Numbered from the stretch's first letter, positions 1 through 6,860 are shown. The stretch is DNA of 11,066 nucleotides from JAFARZ01 sp035651595 (GCA_035651595.1 DASRFJ010000230.1:1-11066); one strand, 5' to 3'. The notes: generated from the letters alone by a model not told the origin. Numbers and translations: made by a program.

Positions 1-16
1 GGCTGCTCGGGCGAGA

Positions 17-41
17 CACCCAGCGTCGGCGAGGCTGGGTG
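17..41 (-). terminator. Stem-loop downstream of the ThDP enzyme gene (distal of two)
   Basis: CACCCAGC (17-24) pairs perfectly with GCTGGGTG (34-41) around a 9-nt loop. It lies 30 nt beyond the stop codon of the minus-strand ThDP enzyme gene. There is no U-tract, which is common for actinobacterial terminator hairpins, so the terminator role is inferred from position. It could equally serve a gene outside the left edge of the window. Confidence 0.45.
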
Positions 42-44
42 AGA

Positions 45-63
45 CACGCCCGCGGCGGGCGTG
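45..63 (-). terminator. Stem-loop directly downstream of the ThDP enzyme gene (proximal)
   Basis: CACGCCCG (45-52) pairs perfectly with CGGGCGTG (56-63) around a CGG loop. The hairpin starts 7 nt past the stop codon of the ThDP enzyme gene. It is GC-rich and has no U-tract. Together with the stem-loop at 17-41 it makes a tandem pair, consistent with termination or 3'-end protection of the minus-strand transcript. Confidence 0.5.
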
Positions 64-70
64 AACGCGG

Positions 71-1696
71 CTAGAACTGGGCGTCGTATTGGGCGGTGTT
101 GATCCGGGCTTCTATTACCAGCGGACGGGTTCTGGTCTCGAAGCCGGCCAGCGCCTTCGCGAGCGCTCCGGGGGTGTCCGCCCGCGCTCCGTCGCAGCCC
201 ATCGCCTCGGCGAGGGTCACGAGGTCCGTCTCCCCTACCCGGGTCGCCAGGCGCGGCAGGCCGAGCAGGTCCTGGCGCAGCTCGATCCGGTTCAGGCCGC
301 GGTCGGCGAACACCACCACGGTGACGGCGGCGCCCAGGTCCGCCGCGATCCGCATTTCGGTGGCGGTCATGGCGAAGCCGCCGTCGCCGGTGAGGGCGAT
401 GACCGGCCGCTCCGGATACGCCAGCTTGGCCGCGATCGCCGCCGGCACGCCGAAGCCCATCGCGGACAGCCCGTTGGTCATCAGCACCGACCGCGGCCCG
501 GCCGCCTGCCACACCTGGCCGGCCATGATCTTGTGCGAGCCGACGTCCGTGGTCAGGATCGTGTCCGGGGGCGCCGCCTCGCGGGCGGTCAGCACCACGT
601 CGGACGGGTTCAGCGCGCCCGCGACGTGGCCGTTCATCCAGGCGGCGCGCAGCCGGTCGCGGTGCGCGAGCAGCTCCCCTGGGTCCCAGCGCGGCGAGCC
701 CGACCACTGCGCCGTGATCCAGTCGAGCAGCGCGGCCACGTTGCCGACGAGCTCGTGCTCGCTGGCGTAGACCTGGTCGGAATTGGCGGTTGTGTCGGCA
801 TGCAGCACCGGGGTGCTGACCTGCCACGGGCTGATCAGCTCCACCGGGTCGAAGCCGGCCGCCAGGATCACGTCTGCGTCGGAGAGGAACTGCCACAGCA
901 CGCGGTGGCCCGTCATGTCGAGCGTCCCGGCGAAATACTCGTGATGCTCTGGGAACAATCCCTTGGCCATCGGGCTGATCACGACGGGTATTCCGGCGCG
1001 CTCGGCGAGCCGGACCAGGGCCGGGCCGGCGCCGCAGCGCAGCGCGCCGATGCCGGCCAGGATGACCGGGCGGCGGCCGGTACGCAGCCGCGCGAGCGGG
1101 TCACCGCCGCCGTGCACGTCGACGGTTCCGCCGCAAGGGCTGAGCGGGGGAACGACGACATCCGAGCCGTCGACCCCAACCGGCCAGGTGTCCGCGGTCA
1201 CGGTCAGGTGCACGGCGCCCGGACGTTCGGCGGTCGCGGTGCGCAACGCCTTGCGGATGACGACGTCGGCGGACTGCGCGGCGGACGCCGGATCCAGCCG
1301 CAGCACCGCCTTACTCACCGGGCCGAACAGCCTGGCGTGATCGACCACCTGATGGGTGAAGAACTGCTCGCGGCCGCTCTCGATCTGGCCGGAGATCGCC
1401 AGCATCGGCACGCGGTCCAGGGCGGCGGAAGCCACGCCGTTCAGCACCGCGGTCGATCCGGGACCCAGGGTGGACAGGCAGACCGCGGGCAGTCCGGTGG
1501 CCATACCGAAGCCTTCGGCCATGAAGGCCGCGGTGCCCTCGCGGGCGGCCGAGATCGCCTGGACGCCGTGCGCGTCGAGCGCCGCCATGAACTCGATGAC
1601 CGACTCGCCGGGATAGCAGTAGACCTGGCGGACGCCGGCCGCCCGGATGTAGCTGGCCAGGACTTCAGCTGTTGACCGCATCGCCCCATTGTCCAT
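71..1696 (-). CDS. Thiamine-diphosphate-dependent enzyme, acetolactate synthase large-subunit-like
   Basis: A 541-residue protein with the three-domain layout of the acetolactate synthase/benzoylformate decarboxylase superfamily. The N-terminal pyrimidine-binding domain (about 8-175) carries YPGES and REGTAAFMAEG; Glu53 fits the Glu that activates the cofactor aminopyrimidine. A central Rossmann-like domain (about 200-330) contains the PVILAGIGA stretch. The C-terminal diphosphate-binding domain (about 365-520) carries GDG at 437-439. The usual Asn-Asn that closes the GDG motif is replaced by ADRGLN (464-469), so this is probably a paralogue with another 2-oxo acid substrate rather than the housekeeping biosynthetic enzyme. 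No regulatory-subunit gene is adjacent. The start is uncertain: ATG at 1696 gives MDNGAMRST, ATG at 1681 gives MRSTAEV, and neither has a good Shine-Dalgarno. The frame stays open upstream across the RmuC gene, but that part is antisense shadow. Superfamily is firm; substrate is unknown. Confidence 0.85.
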   Translation of the reverse strand: MDNGAMRSTAEVLASYIRAAGVRQVYCYPGESVIEFMAALDAHGVQAISAAREGTAAFMAEGFGMATGLPAVCLSTLGPGSTAVLNGVASAALDRVPMLAISGQIESGREQFFTHQVVDHARLFGPVSKAVLRLDPASAAQSADVVIRKALRTATAERPGAVHLTVTADTWPVGVDGSDVVVPPLSPCGGTVDVHGGGDPLARLRTGRRPVILAGIGALRCGAGPALVRLAERAGIPVVISPMAKGLFPEHHEYFAGTLDMTGHRVLWQFLSDADVILAAGFDPVELISPWQVSTPVLHADTTANSDQVYASEHELVGNVAALLDWITAQWSGSPRWDPGELLAHRDRLRAAWMNGHVAGALNPSDVVLTAREAAPPDTILTTDVGSHKIMAGQVWQAAGPRSVLMTNGLSAMGFGVPAAIAAKLAYPERPVIALTGDGGFAMTATEMRIAADLGAAVTVVVFADRGLNRIELRQDLLGLPRLATRVGETDLVTLAEAMGCDGARADTPGALAKALAGFETRTRPLVIEARINTAQYDAQF

Positions 1697-1795
1697 GCAG
1701 GGGTTCCGGTAAGTGAAACCAGTGTCGTTATGAATAAATGTTCTTATCAGCGTGTCGGCTGTGGAATTTAGTGGCGAGCTGCCAATACTGTGCGT
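1697..1795. promoter_or_regulatory. Divergent promoter region between ThDP enzyme and rmuC
   Basis: This 99-bp gap separates the two divergent genes and is clearly richer in A/T than its surroundings, especially 1721-1770. On the plus strand AATACT (1784-1789) lies 6 nt before the rmuC ATG and resembles a -10 box of a leaderless transcript. On the minus strand the A/T-rich stretch at 1725-1745 is the best place for the ThDP gene promoter, but I see no convincing -35/-10 pair. Confidence 0.4.
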
Positions 1796-3019
1796 ATGGA
1801 CCTGCTTGCCGTGCTGGTAATCGGAATCGTCCTCGGGTGCGCGATCGGGTACCTGTACGCCCGGTCGCGGCTGGCGGCCACGGCCGAACGGGCCCGCGCG
1901 GCGGAGGAGAAGGCGCGGCTGATCGAGGGCCAGCTGGCCGATCGGTTCGAGGCCCTGTCGGCGCGGGCGGTCGACGCGAGCACCGCCCGGTTCCTCGACG
2001 TCGCCGAGGAGCGGCTGGAGAACCGGCGCGCCGCGGTGGAGAACCTGGTCGAGCCGATGAAGGAGACGCTGGCGCGGGTCGAGGCCCAGCTGCGCGAGTC
2101 CGACGCGGCACGGACCCGGTCGCACGCCGCGCTCGCCGAGCAGGTGCACCTGGCGCGGCAGACCTCCGAACAGCTCCGGACGCAAACCCAGGCGCTGGTC
2201 ACCGCCCTGCGGCGGCCGGAGGCCCGGGGCCGCTGGGGCGAGCTCCAGTTGCGCCGGGTCGTCGAGCTCGCCGGGATGAGCGCGCGGTGCGACTTCGACG
2301 AGCAGGTGAGCGTGACCTCGGCGGACGGCGCCGCGCTCCGGCCGGACATGGTGGTGCGGCTGGCCGGCGGCAAGAACATCGTGGTCGACTCCAAGGTGTC
2401 GCTGGCCGCGTACCTGGAGGCGGCGGAGGCCACCGACGAGTCGGTGCAGGCGGCCCGGCTGGACGCGCACGCGCGGCACCTGCGCGATCACGTGGACCGG
2501 CTGGCCGGCAAGGCCTACTGGGCGGCGCTCAGCCCGTCGCCGGAGTTCGTGATCGCGTTCATCCCCGGCGAGGCGTTCCTGGCGCCGGCGCTGGAGCGGG
2601 ACCCCGGGCTGCTGGAGTACGCGCTGGCCCGCCGGGTGCACATCGCGACGCCGACGACGCTGGTCACGATGCTGCGCACCGCGCAGTACGCGTGGCAGCA
2701 GGCGGCGCTGTCGGACAACGCGCGGGCGGTGTTCGACCTGGGGCGGGAGCTGTACGAGCGGCTGTCCGGGCTCGGGCGGCACATGGACCGGCTCGGGCGG
2801 GCGCTCACGTCGGCGGTGTCCACGTACAACCAGACCGTCGGGTCGCTGGAGACCCGGGTGCTGGTCAGCGCGCGGCGGCTGTCCGACATGGGAGTCGTGG
2901 ACGGGACCCTGGAGGCACCCGAGGCGGTGGAGTCGCAGACGCGCGGGCTGGCCGCGCCGGAGCTGGTCAGCGCCGCCGAGGCGGACCGGCACGTGGAGCT
3001 GGTGCGCGCCGCGCGCTAA
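1796..3019 (+). CDS. rmuC: RmuC-family DNA recombination protein
   Basis: A 407-residue RmuC-family protein. A single N-terminal membrane anchor (about 3-21) is followed by a long charged coiled coil (about 25-135), then the conserved core (about 140-350). Recognisable family motifs are RRPEARGRWGELQL (139-152), PDMVV...NIVVDSKVSL (183-203), FIPGEAFL (255-262) and HIATPTTLVTMLRT (282-295). The core is related to restriction-endonuclease-like folds, and Asp198 with Lys200 in VDSKVS fit such an active site. In E. coli, RmuC limits recombination at inverted repeats; the exact biochemical activity is not settled. The start is ATG at 1796. GTG at 1790 is also in frame, but no Shine-Dalgarno supports either. 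AATACT 6 nt before the ATG suggests a leaderless message. The next gene starts 52 bp downstream on the same strand. Confidence 0.9.
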   Translation: MDLLAVLVIGIVLGCAIGYLYARSRLAATAERARAAEEKARLIEGQLADRFEALSARAVDASTARFLDVAEERLENRRAAVENLVEPMKETLARVEAQLRESDAARTRSHAALAEQVHLARQTSEQLRTQTQALVTALRRPEARGRWGELQLRRVVELAGMSARCDFDEQVSVTSADGAALRPDMVVRLAGGKNIVVDSKVSLAAYLEAAEATDESVQAARLDAHARHLRDHVDRLAGKAYWAALSPSPEFVIAFIPGEAFLAPALERDPGLLEYALARRVHIATPTTLVTMLRTAQYAWQQAALSDNARAVFDLGRELYERLSGLGRHMDRLGRALTSAVSTYNQTVGSLETRVLVSARRLSDMGVVDGTLEAPEAVESQTRGLAAPELVSAAEADRHVELVRAAR

Positions 3020-3059
3020 TCCGGTCGCGCCGGTGCGTGCGGCGCGTGAGCAGTCGTTG

Positions 3060-3065
3060 CACAAT
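3060..3065 (+). promoter_or_regulatory. Possible -10 box for a leaderless DUF6542 transcript
   Basis: CACAAT lies 6 nt before ATG 3072 and there is no Shine-Dalgarno in between. It resembles TANNNT only partly, because the first base is C. No clear -35 is seen. Confidence 0.3.
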
Positions 3066-3071
3066 GTAGTC

Positions 3072-3530
3072 ATGGAGAGTCACGCCGTCCGGCGAAGGGT
3101 GCCGCCACGGCCGCCCCAGGATGGAAGCGTGCGCGCCGACGTCCAGCTGACCGCCCGGGGCGCGGTGCTGGGGCTGTTCGTGGTGTGCTTCGGCGCCATG
3201 GTGCTCGCCGAATGGACCGGCTGGACGGCGCTCACCGGCCTCGCGTTCGTCGCCGCGGGCGGCGCGGCGGCCCGCTACACCAAGCGCGGCGCGCTGCTCC
3301 CGCTGGCGGTGAGCCCGCCCGTCATCTTCCTCGCCGCGTGCGCGGCCGCCGAGATGCTCACCGCGCCGAGCACGTTCGCCATGCTCACCGGGATCATCGT
3401 CACGCTGGCCACCGCCTCGCCCTGGCTGTTCACCGGCACCGCGCTGATCCTGGGCATAGCGGTGTTCCGCGGCCTCCCCGGCGAGATCGCCGACCTGATG
3501 ACCGACCTGCGCATCCTGATCGCGTCATGA
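3072..3530 (+). CDS. DUF6542 domain-containing small membrane protein
   Basis: A 152-residue protein with a positively charged, proline-rich cytoplasmic N-terminus (RRRVPPRPP, 7-15) and then almost continuous hydrophobic sequence that fits four membrane helices: about 29-46, 51-67, 75-95 and 103-131. A polar tail (135-152) follows. Its length, helix pattern and position next to ispH match the actinobacterial DUF6542 proteins, whose function is unknown. ATG at 3072 is preferred: the frame opens at 3033, but the residues before 3072 look non-homologous and no Shine-Dalgarno is present at either start. It may be co-transcribed with rmuC or use its own leaderless promoter. It ends in a gap convergent with ispH. 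Confidence 0.72.
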   Translation: MESHAVRRRVPPRPPQDGSVRADVQLTARGAVLGLFVVCFGAMVLAEWTGWTALTGLAFVAAGGAAARYTKRGALLPLAVSPPVIFLAACAAAEMLTAPSTFAMLTGIIVTLATASPWLFTGTALILGIAVFRGLPGEIADLMTDLRILIAS

Positions 3531-3576
3531 TCGTTTGACGTGTCGCGCGCTGGAACCTCGTGGTTAATATCCGATG

Positions 3577-3700
3577 CGTTCGGCGCTAGCTCCGGCTCCG
3601 AGAGGTGGGTCGAAATTATTGCGGACACTTACCCTCCCAGATCGGGGGGGTAAGTGTCCGCAATAATCTGGCACGCCCGAAGATCCGCCAGAAATGTGGC
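3577..3700. repeat. Hairpin-centred intergenic repeat, copy 1
   Basis: The element aligns without gaps to 8964-9083 over the left flank and hairpin. Left flank 3577-3614 matches 8964-9001 at 30 of 38 positions. The hairpin spans 3615-3667. The right flank aligns again through CTGGC, CGCC and GAAATG to about 3700. It lies between the convergent genes for DUF6542 and IspH. Flank homology outside the hairpin shows a shared ancestral unit rather than two independent terminators. I see no transposase and no clear target-site duplication. Confidence 0.85.
3615..3667. terminator. Long hairpin of repeat copy 1, likely bidirectional terminator
   Basis: The left arm ATTATTGCGGACACTTACC (3615-3633) is perfectly complementary to the right arm (3649-3667). 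Inside it CTCCC (3634-3638) pairs with GGGGG (3644-3648) with one T-G wobble, leaving the 5-nt loop AGATC. This gives a 24-bp stem. It is nearly symmetric, so it folds in RNA from either strand, which suits the convergent position 84 nt after the DUF6542 stop and 84 nt past the ispH stop. The stem base is A/T-rich but no U-tract follows. Confidence 0.6.
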
Positions 3701-3751
3701 TTGTGTCCGTTTTCCGGCAAGGGTGAGCGGGATCTTGGCCGAACGGGGCGG

Positions 3752-4711
3752 TTAGCGCGTGCGCGCGGCGTCCCGCAGTTCCCGCGGCGGGCCGAACGAC
3801 ATGCGTTCCTCCACCGCCTCGACCTCTTCGACCGTGCCGAAGCCGTGCCGCGCCAGCATCGCCAGCACATCGCCGACCAGTTCCTCAGGCACCGAAGCCC
3901 CGCTGGTCACCCCCACCGTGGTCACCTCGGGACCAAGCCAGGCGGGATCCACCTCGCTCGCGTCGTCGACCAGGTACGCGGCCGCCGCGCCGGCGTCGCG
4001 GGCCACCTCGACCAGGCGAACGGAGTTCGAGGAGTTCGGCGAGCCGACGACAAGCACCAGCTCGGACCGGGGCGCGATCTGCTTCACCGCCGCCTGACGG
4101 TTCTGCGTCGCGTAGCAGATGTCGTCGCTGGGCGGGTCGAGCAGGTTCGGGAACCTGCCCTTCAGCGCCTGGACGGTCTCCACCGTCTCATCCACCGACA
4201 GCGTGGTCTGGGACAGCCACACGACCCGGCTCGGGTCCTTGACTTGGACGTCCGCTACGTTTTCCGGGCCGTCGACGAGGCGGATCCGGTCCGGTGCCTC
4301 GCCGGTGGTGCCGACGACCTCCTCGTGCCCGGCGTGGCCGATCAGCAGGATGTCGTAGTCCTTGGCAGCGAACCGCCTGGCCTCGTTGTGCACCTTGGTG
4401 ACCAGCGGGCAGGTGGCGTCGATGGCCCGGAGGCCCCGACGTTCAGCTTGCTGCTTGACCTCGGGCGCGATGCCGTGCGCGGAGAATACGGTGACCGCGC
4501 CCTCCGGCACCTCGTCCAGCTCGGTGACGAATACCGCGCCGCGTTTCTCGAGCTCGCTGACCACGAACGTGTTGTGCACGATCTGCCTGCGAACGTAAAC
4601 CGGCGCGCCGTACCGCTCCAGCGCGGTCTCGACCGCCTGCACCGCCCGGTCGACGCCGGCGCAATAGCCGCGTGGCTTGGCGAGCAGGACCTTACGGGAC
4701 TCCTCAGGCAT
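3752..4711 (-). CDS. ispH: 4-hydroxy-3-methylbut-2-enyl diphosphate reductase
   Basis: This 319-residue protein is full length for IspH/LytB, the last enzyme of the methylerythritol phosphate pathway. It reduces HMBPP to isopentenyl and dimethylallyl diphosphate in the cytosol using an iron-sulphur cluster. The three cluster cysteines are present: Cys17 (RGYCAGV), Cys101 (DATCPLV) and Cys199 (ICYATQ). Substrate residues are also in place: His46, His79 (SAHG), His129, Glu131, Thr170 (QTT), the SSN triad at 227-229, and Ser273 (SGAS). The start is ATG at 4711. TACGAT (4723-4718) lies 6 nt before it with no strong Shine-Dalgarno, suggesting a leaderless mRNA. It diverges from the lipid-droplet-type gene at 4796 and converges on DUF6542. 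No residue is missing, so it should be active. Confidence 0.97.
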   Translation of the reverse strand: MPEESRKVLLAKPRGYCAGVDRAVQAVETALERYGAPVYVRRQIVHNTFVVSELEKRGAVFVTELDEVPEGAVTVFSAHGIAPEVKQQAERRGLRAIDATCPLVTKVHNEARRFAAKDYDILLIGHAGHEEVVGTTGEAPDRIRLVDGPENVADVQVKDPSRVVWLSQTTLSVDETVETVQALKGRFPNLLDPPSDDICYATQNRQAAVKQIAPRSELVLVVGSPNSSNSVRLVEVARDAGAAAAYLVDDASEVDPAWLGPEVTTVGVTSGASVPEELVGDVLAMLARHGFGTVEEVEAVEERMSFGPPRELRDAARTR

Positions 4712-4717
4712 GTCTTC

Positions 4718-4723
4718 ATCGTA
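4718..4723 (-). promoter_or_regulatory. -10 box for likely leaderless ispH transcript
   Basis: Reading the minus strand, TACGAT fits the TANNNT consensus and is followed by the 6-nt spacer GAAGAC and then the ATG. That spacing puts the transcription start at or next to the start codon. No obvious -35 is seen. Confidence 0.45.
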
Positions 4724-4783
4724 GGCGAGTGTTGCGGGTGCCAGCCGAAGGCGCGAAGATAGCCCGGCAGGAACCAGCGCAAT

Positions 4784-4789
4784 AGGGAG
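4784..4789 (+). promoter_or_regulatory. Strong Shine-Dalgarno for the lipid-droplet-type gene
   Basis: AGGGAG ends 6 nt before ATG 4796 and fixes this start. It contrasts with most other starts in the window, which lack a Shine-Dalgarno, so this gene should have a real 5' leader within the 84-bp gap to ispH. Confidence 0.7.
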
Positions 4790-4795
4790 AGTGAG

Positions 4796-5338
4796 ATGCG
4801 CGCTCCGCAGATCAGCGACCGCGTCAAGGAAGCCCCGGCAGTGGCGCTCCGCGGCTTGCTAGCCGGGGTTGGCCAGCTGCTCCTCATCACAGACAAGCTG
4901 CGCAACAAGCCCGCCACCAGCGAAGACGTGCCACAAGCCCGCACGCCGGACCCGGCGGAAACCACGACGCCCGAGCCTCAGCCCGAGGCTAAGGCCGAGC
5001 CTGAGACCGCTGTGGCCGCTGAGACGACCCCGGCGCAGCCAGAAAAGCGTGACTTCAACAAGACCGGCAACGTTCGGGTGCTGAGCAAGGAAGACGACGC
5101 CGCGGTAGCCGAGGCCACCCCCGCCGAGGCCCCCGCGACCGCCGATGCTCCCGCGGCCGGCCCCGCCGCGCTGCCGAACTACGATGAGCTGTCCGTCGCC
5201 TCGCTCCGCGCCCGGCTGCGCAACCTGACCGCGGCGCAGGTCGGCGAGCTGGCCGCCTACGAGCGGGAGCACGCGGCGCGCCCGGAGGTCATCACGATGT
5301 TCGAGCGTCGCATCGCCAAGCTGGAGGCCGACGGCTAA
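4796..5338 (+). CDS. Putative lipid-droplet-associated protein (Pro/Ala/Glu-rich linker)
   Basis: A 180-residue protein in three parts. A helical N-terminus with a hydrophobic face (about 10-35; LLAGVGQLLLITDKL) could bind a membrane or lipid surface. A low-complexity Pro/Ala/Glu/Thr linker runs about 42-125. A conserved C-terminal helical module (about 127-178) reads NYDELSVASLRARLRNLT followed by LAAYEREHAARPEV and FERRIAKLE. The C-terminal module is typical of small actinobacterial proteins annotated as lipid-droplet-associated, and this position between ispH and xseA is shared with mycobacterial relatives as I recall. Lipid-droplet localisation here is inference. The stop is 21 bp before the xseA GTG, so the two genes are probably co-transcribed. 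No enzymatic motif is seen. Confidence 0.72.
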   Translation: MRAPQISDRVKEAPAVALRGLLAGVGQLLLITDKLRNKPATSEDVPQARTPDPAETTTPEPQPEAKAEPETAVAAETTPAQPEKRDFNKTGNVRVLSKEDDAAVAEATPAEAPATADAPAAGPAALPNYDELSVASLRARLRNLTAAQVGELAAYEREHAARPEVITMFERRIAKLEADG

Positions 5339-5359
5339 ACCGCGATACCGGGGGGAACA

Positions 5360-6562
5360 GTGCCACTGGAGACATCTGCCGAGGCGCCGGTGCCGGTGCG
5401 GACCGTACTGCAGCTCGTCGGCGGCTGGATCGGCCGGCTCGGGCGGGTCTGGGTCGAGGGGCAGATCGCCGAGTGCTCCCGCCGCGGTACGAACGTTTAC
5501 CTGACGCTGCGCGACCCGATCGCCGCCGTGTCGGTCCGCGTCGTGGCGACCCGCCAGGTCTTCGACGTGACGGCTCCCGCCGAAGGCGCCCGCGTCGTCG
5601 TCTGGGCCAAGCCCGACTTCAACGCCAGCCGCGGCTCGTTCCTGCTCACCGCGCTGGAAATTCGCGCCGTCGGCATCGGCGAGCTGCTGGCTCGCCTGGA
5701 AAGGCTCCGGCGCGAGCTCGCCGCGGAAGGGCTCTTTTCCACCGAACGAAAAAGACTGCTTCCCTTCCTGCCCCGTGTTATCGGCCTGATCTGCGGGCGT
5801 GATTCGGCGGCTCAACGGGACGTGCAGGAGAATGCCGAGCGGCGCTGGCCGGCGGTACGGTTCCGGGTCGAGCAAGTGGCGGTGCAAGGGCCTTTCGCCG
5901 CCGCCGAAGTCACCGACGCGCTGCACCGGCTGGATGCGGATCCCGACGTCGACGTCATCGTGGTCGCCCGCGGCGGCGGTTCGATCGAGGATCTGCTGCC
6001 GTTCTCCGACGAGTCGCTGGTCCGGGCCGTGGCGGCGTGCCGGACTCCGGTGGTGAGCGCGATCGGGCACGAACAGGACGCGCCGCTGCTCGACTACGTG
6101 GCGGATCTGCGGGCGTCCACGCCGACCGACGCCGCGAAGCGGGTCGTGCCGGATGTATCCGAACAGCTCGCGCTCATCGGCCAGCTGCGCGACCGGGCCC
6201 GGCGGTGCGTGACCGGCTGGCTGGACCGGGAGGCCGCCTGGGTGAGTTCGATCCGGTCCCGTCCCGCGCTGGCCAACCCGGTGCGGGAAATAGAGCGCCA
6301 GTCCGAGCACGTGACGACGCTGCTCGAGCGCATCCGGGTGTCGCTGGACGCGGGCCTGACCAGGGGCACCGACGACCTGGCGCACGTCCGTGCCCGGCTG
6401 CTGGCGCTGTCCCCGGCAGCCACATTGCGCCGCGGCTACGCGATCGTGCAGCACGCGGATGACGGCGTGGTCCGCGGCGCCGCGGAAGTCACCGACGGTG
6501 AGAACCTGACGATCCGGTTCGAAACGGACCAGCTCAGCGTGACGGCGGACCGACACGGATAG
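5360..6562 (+). CDS. xseA: Exodeoxyribonuclease VII large subunit
   Basis: A 400-residue XseA, the catalytic subunit of exonuclease VII, which degrades single-stranded DNA from both ends into short oligonucleotides. The N-terminal OB-fold runs about 13-105 (VWVEGQIAECS, VYLTLRD). The catalytic domain has GLICGRDSAAQRDV (142-155), ARGGGSIEDLLPFSDE (203-218), SAIGHEQD (233-240) and RASTPTDAA (251-259). A helical stretch for XseB binding (about 265-350) and the C-terminal LSPAATLRRGYAIV (350-363) follow. The GTG start at 5360 has a G-rich Shine-Dalgarno (GGGGGGAA) just upstream. xseB begins 10 nt after the stop, as expected for subunits of one complex. Length and motifs are complete. Confidence 0.97.
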   Translation: MPLETSAEAPVPVRTVLQLVGGWIGRLGRVWVEGQIAECSRRGTNVYLTLRDPIAAVSVRVVATRQVFDVTAPAEGARVVVWAKPDFNASRGSFLLTALEIRAVGIGELLARLERLRRELAAEGLFSTERKRLLPFLPRVIGLICGRDSAAQRDVQENAERRWPAVRFRVEQVAVQGPFAAAEVTDALHRLDADPDVDVIVVARGGGSIEDLLPFSDESLVRAVAACRTPVVSAIGHEQDAPLLDYVADLRASTPTDAAKRVVPDVSEQLALIGQLRDRARRCVTGWLDREAAWVSSIRSRPALANPVREIERQSEHVTTLLERIRVSLDAGLTRGTDDLAHVRARLLALSPAATLRRGYAIVQHADDGVVRGAAEVTDGENLTIRFETDQLSVTADRHG

Positions 6563-6565
6563 TGT
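6560..6565 (+). promoter_or_regulatory. TANNNT hexamer at the xseA stop, 7 nt before xseB
   Basis: TAGTGT begins with the xseA stop codon (TAG, 6560-6562) and is followed by 7 nt and the xseB GTG. The spacing matches that seen before glpX and the DUF1707 gene. xseB has no Shine-Dalgarno, so an internal leaderless promoter is possible. Translational coupling from xseA is the simpler alternative. Confidence 0.3.
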
Positions 6566-6572
6566 TGGCCCT

Positions 6573-6806
6573 GTGGCGGACAAGCAGAAGGACGGGACGC
6601 TCTCGTACGAGCAGGCACGCGACGAGCTCACCGCGGTGGTCAAACGGCTCGAATCGGGCGGACTGACGCTGGAACAGTCCATCGAGCTGTGGGAGCGCGG
6701 GGAGCGGCTCGCCGCGGTGTGCGCGGAATGGCTCGACGGTGCCCGCGCCCGGCTCGCCGCCGCCATGGCCAAACGCCAGGAATCGGACCCCGAGTCGCCC
6801 ATCTGA
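6573..6806 (+). CDS. xseB: Exodeoxyribonuclease VII small subunit
   Basis: A 77-residue XseB, about the family's usual 70-80. The conserved helical hairpin is complete: LSYEQARDELTAVVKRLE (9-26), then GLTLEQSIELWERGERLA, then the C-terminal helix AEWLDGARARLAAAM. Several copies bind the XseA C-terminal region to form active exonuclease VII in the cytosol. The GTG start at 6573 lies 10 nt after the xseA stop and has no Shine-Dalgarno, so coupled or leaderless translation is likely. Confidence 0.95.
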   Translation: MADKQKDGTLSYEQARDELTAVVKRLESGGLTLEQSIELWERGERLAAVCAEWLDGARARLAAAMAKRQESDPESPI

Positions 6807-6860
6807 CTAGGTCAGGTTTGCCGCCCCCTGGTGGGGTATTTCCCGCAATGGTGATGGCGG

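Noticed and set aside
89..1675. Plus-strand 528-codon open frame across the ThDP gene
   Set aside because: It is the complement shadow of a clearly conserved enzyme; its translation is Arg/Gly/His-rich with no recognisable motif.
71..3073. A 1000-codon minus-strand open frame, seemingly a giant ThDP fusion
   Set aside because: The part upstream of 1696 is antisense to rmuC, has Arg/Pro/Gly-rich shadow composition and no domain; the frame is open only because of high GC.
3577..3700. CRISPR or integron attC interpretation of the hairpin repeat
   Set aside because: Only two copies, more than 5 kb apart, with no regular spacers, no cas genes and no integrase; the arms do not show attC core sites.
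3605..4762. Plus-strand 385-codon frame through repeat copy 1 and antisense to ispH
   Set aside because: It begins inside the repeat and then runs opposite IspH, whose cluster cysteines are all present. Its similarity to a frame at 8935 comes only from the repeat DNA.
4859..6802. Minus-strand 647-codon frame opposite the lipid-droplet-type gene, xseA and xseB
   Set aside because: Both xse subunits are complete and conserved on the plus strand; the antisense product has no family features.
6825..6836. Possible terminator hairpin between xseB and YihY
   Set aside because: Only four C-G pairs around a TGGT loop, with no extension and no U-tract; too weak to call.
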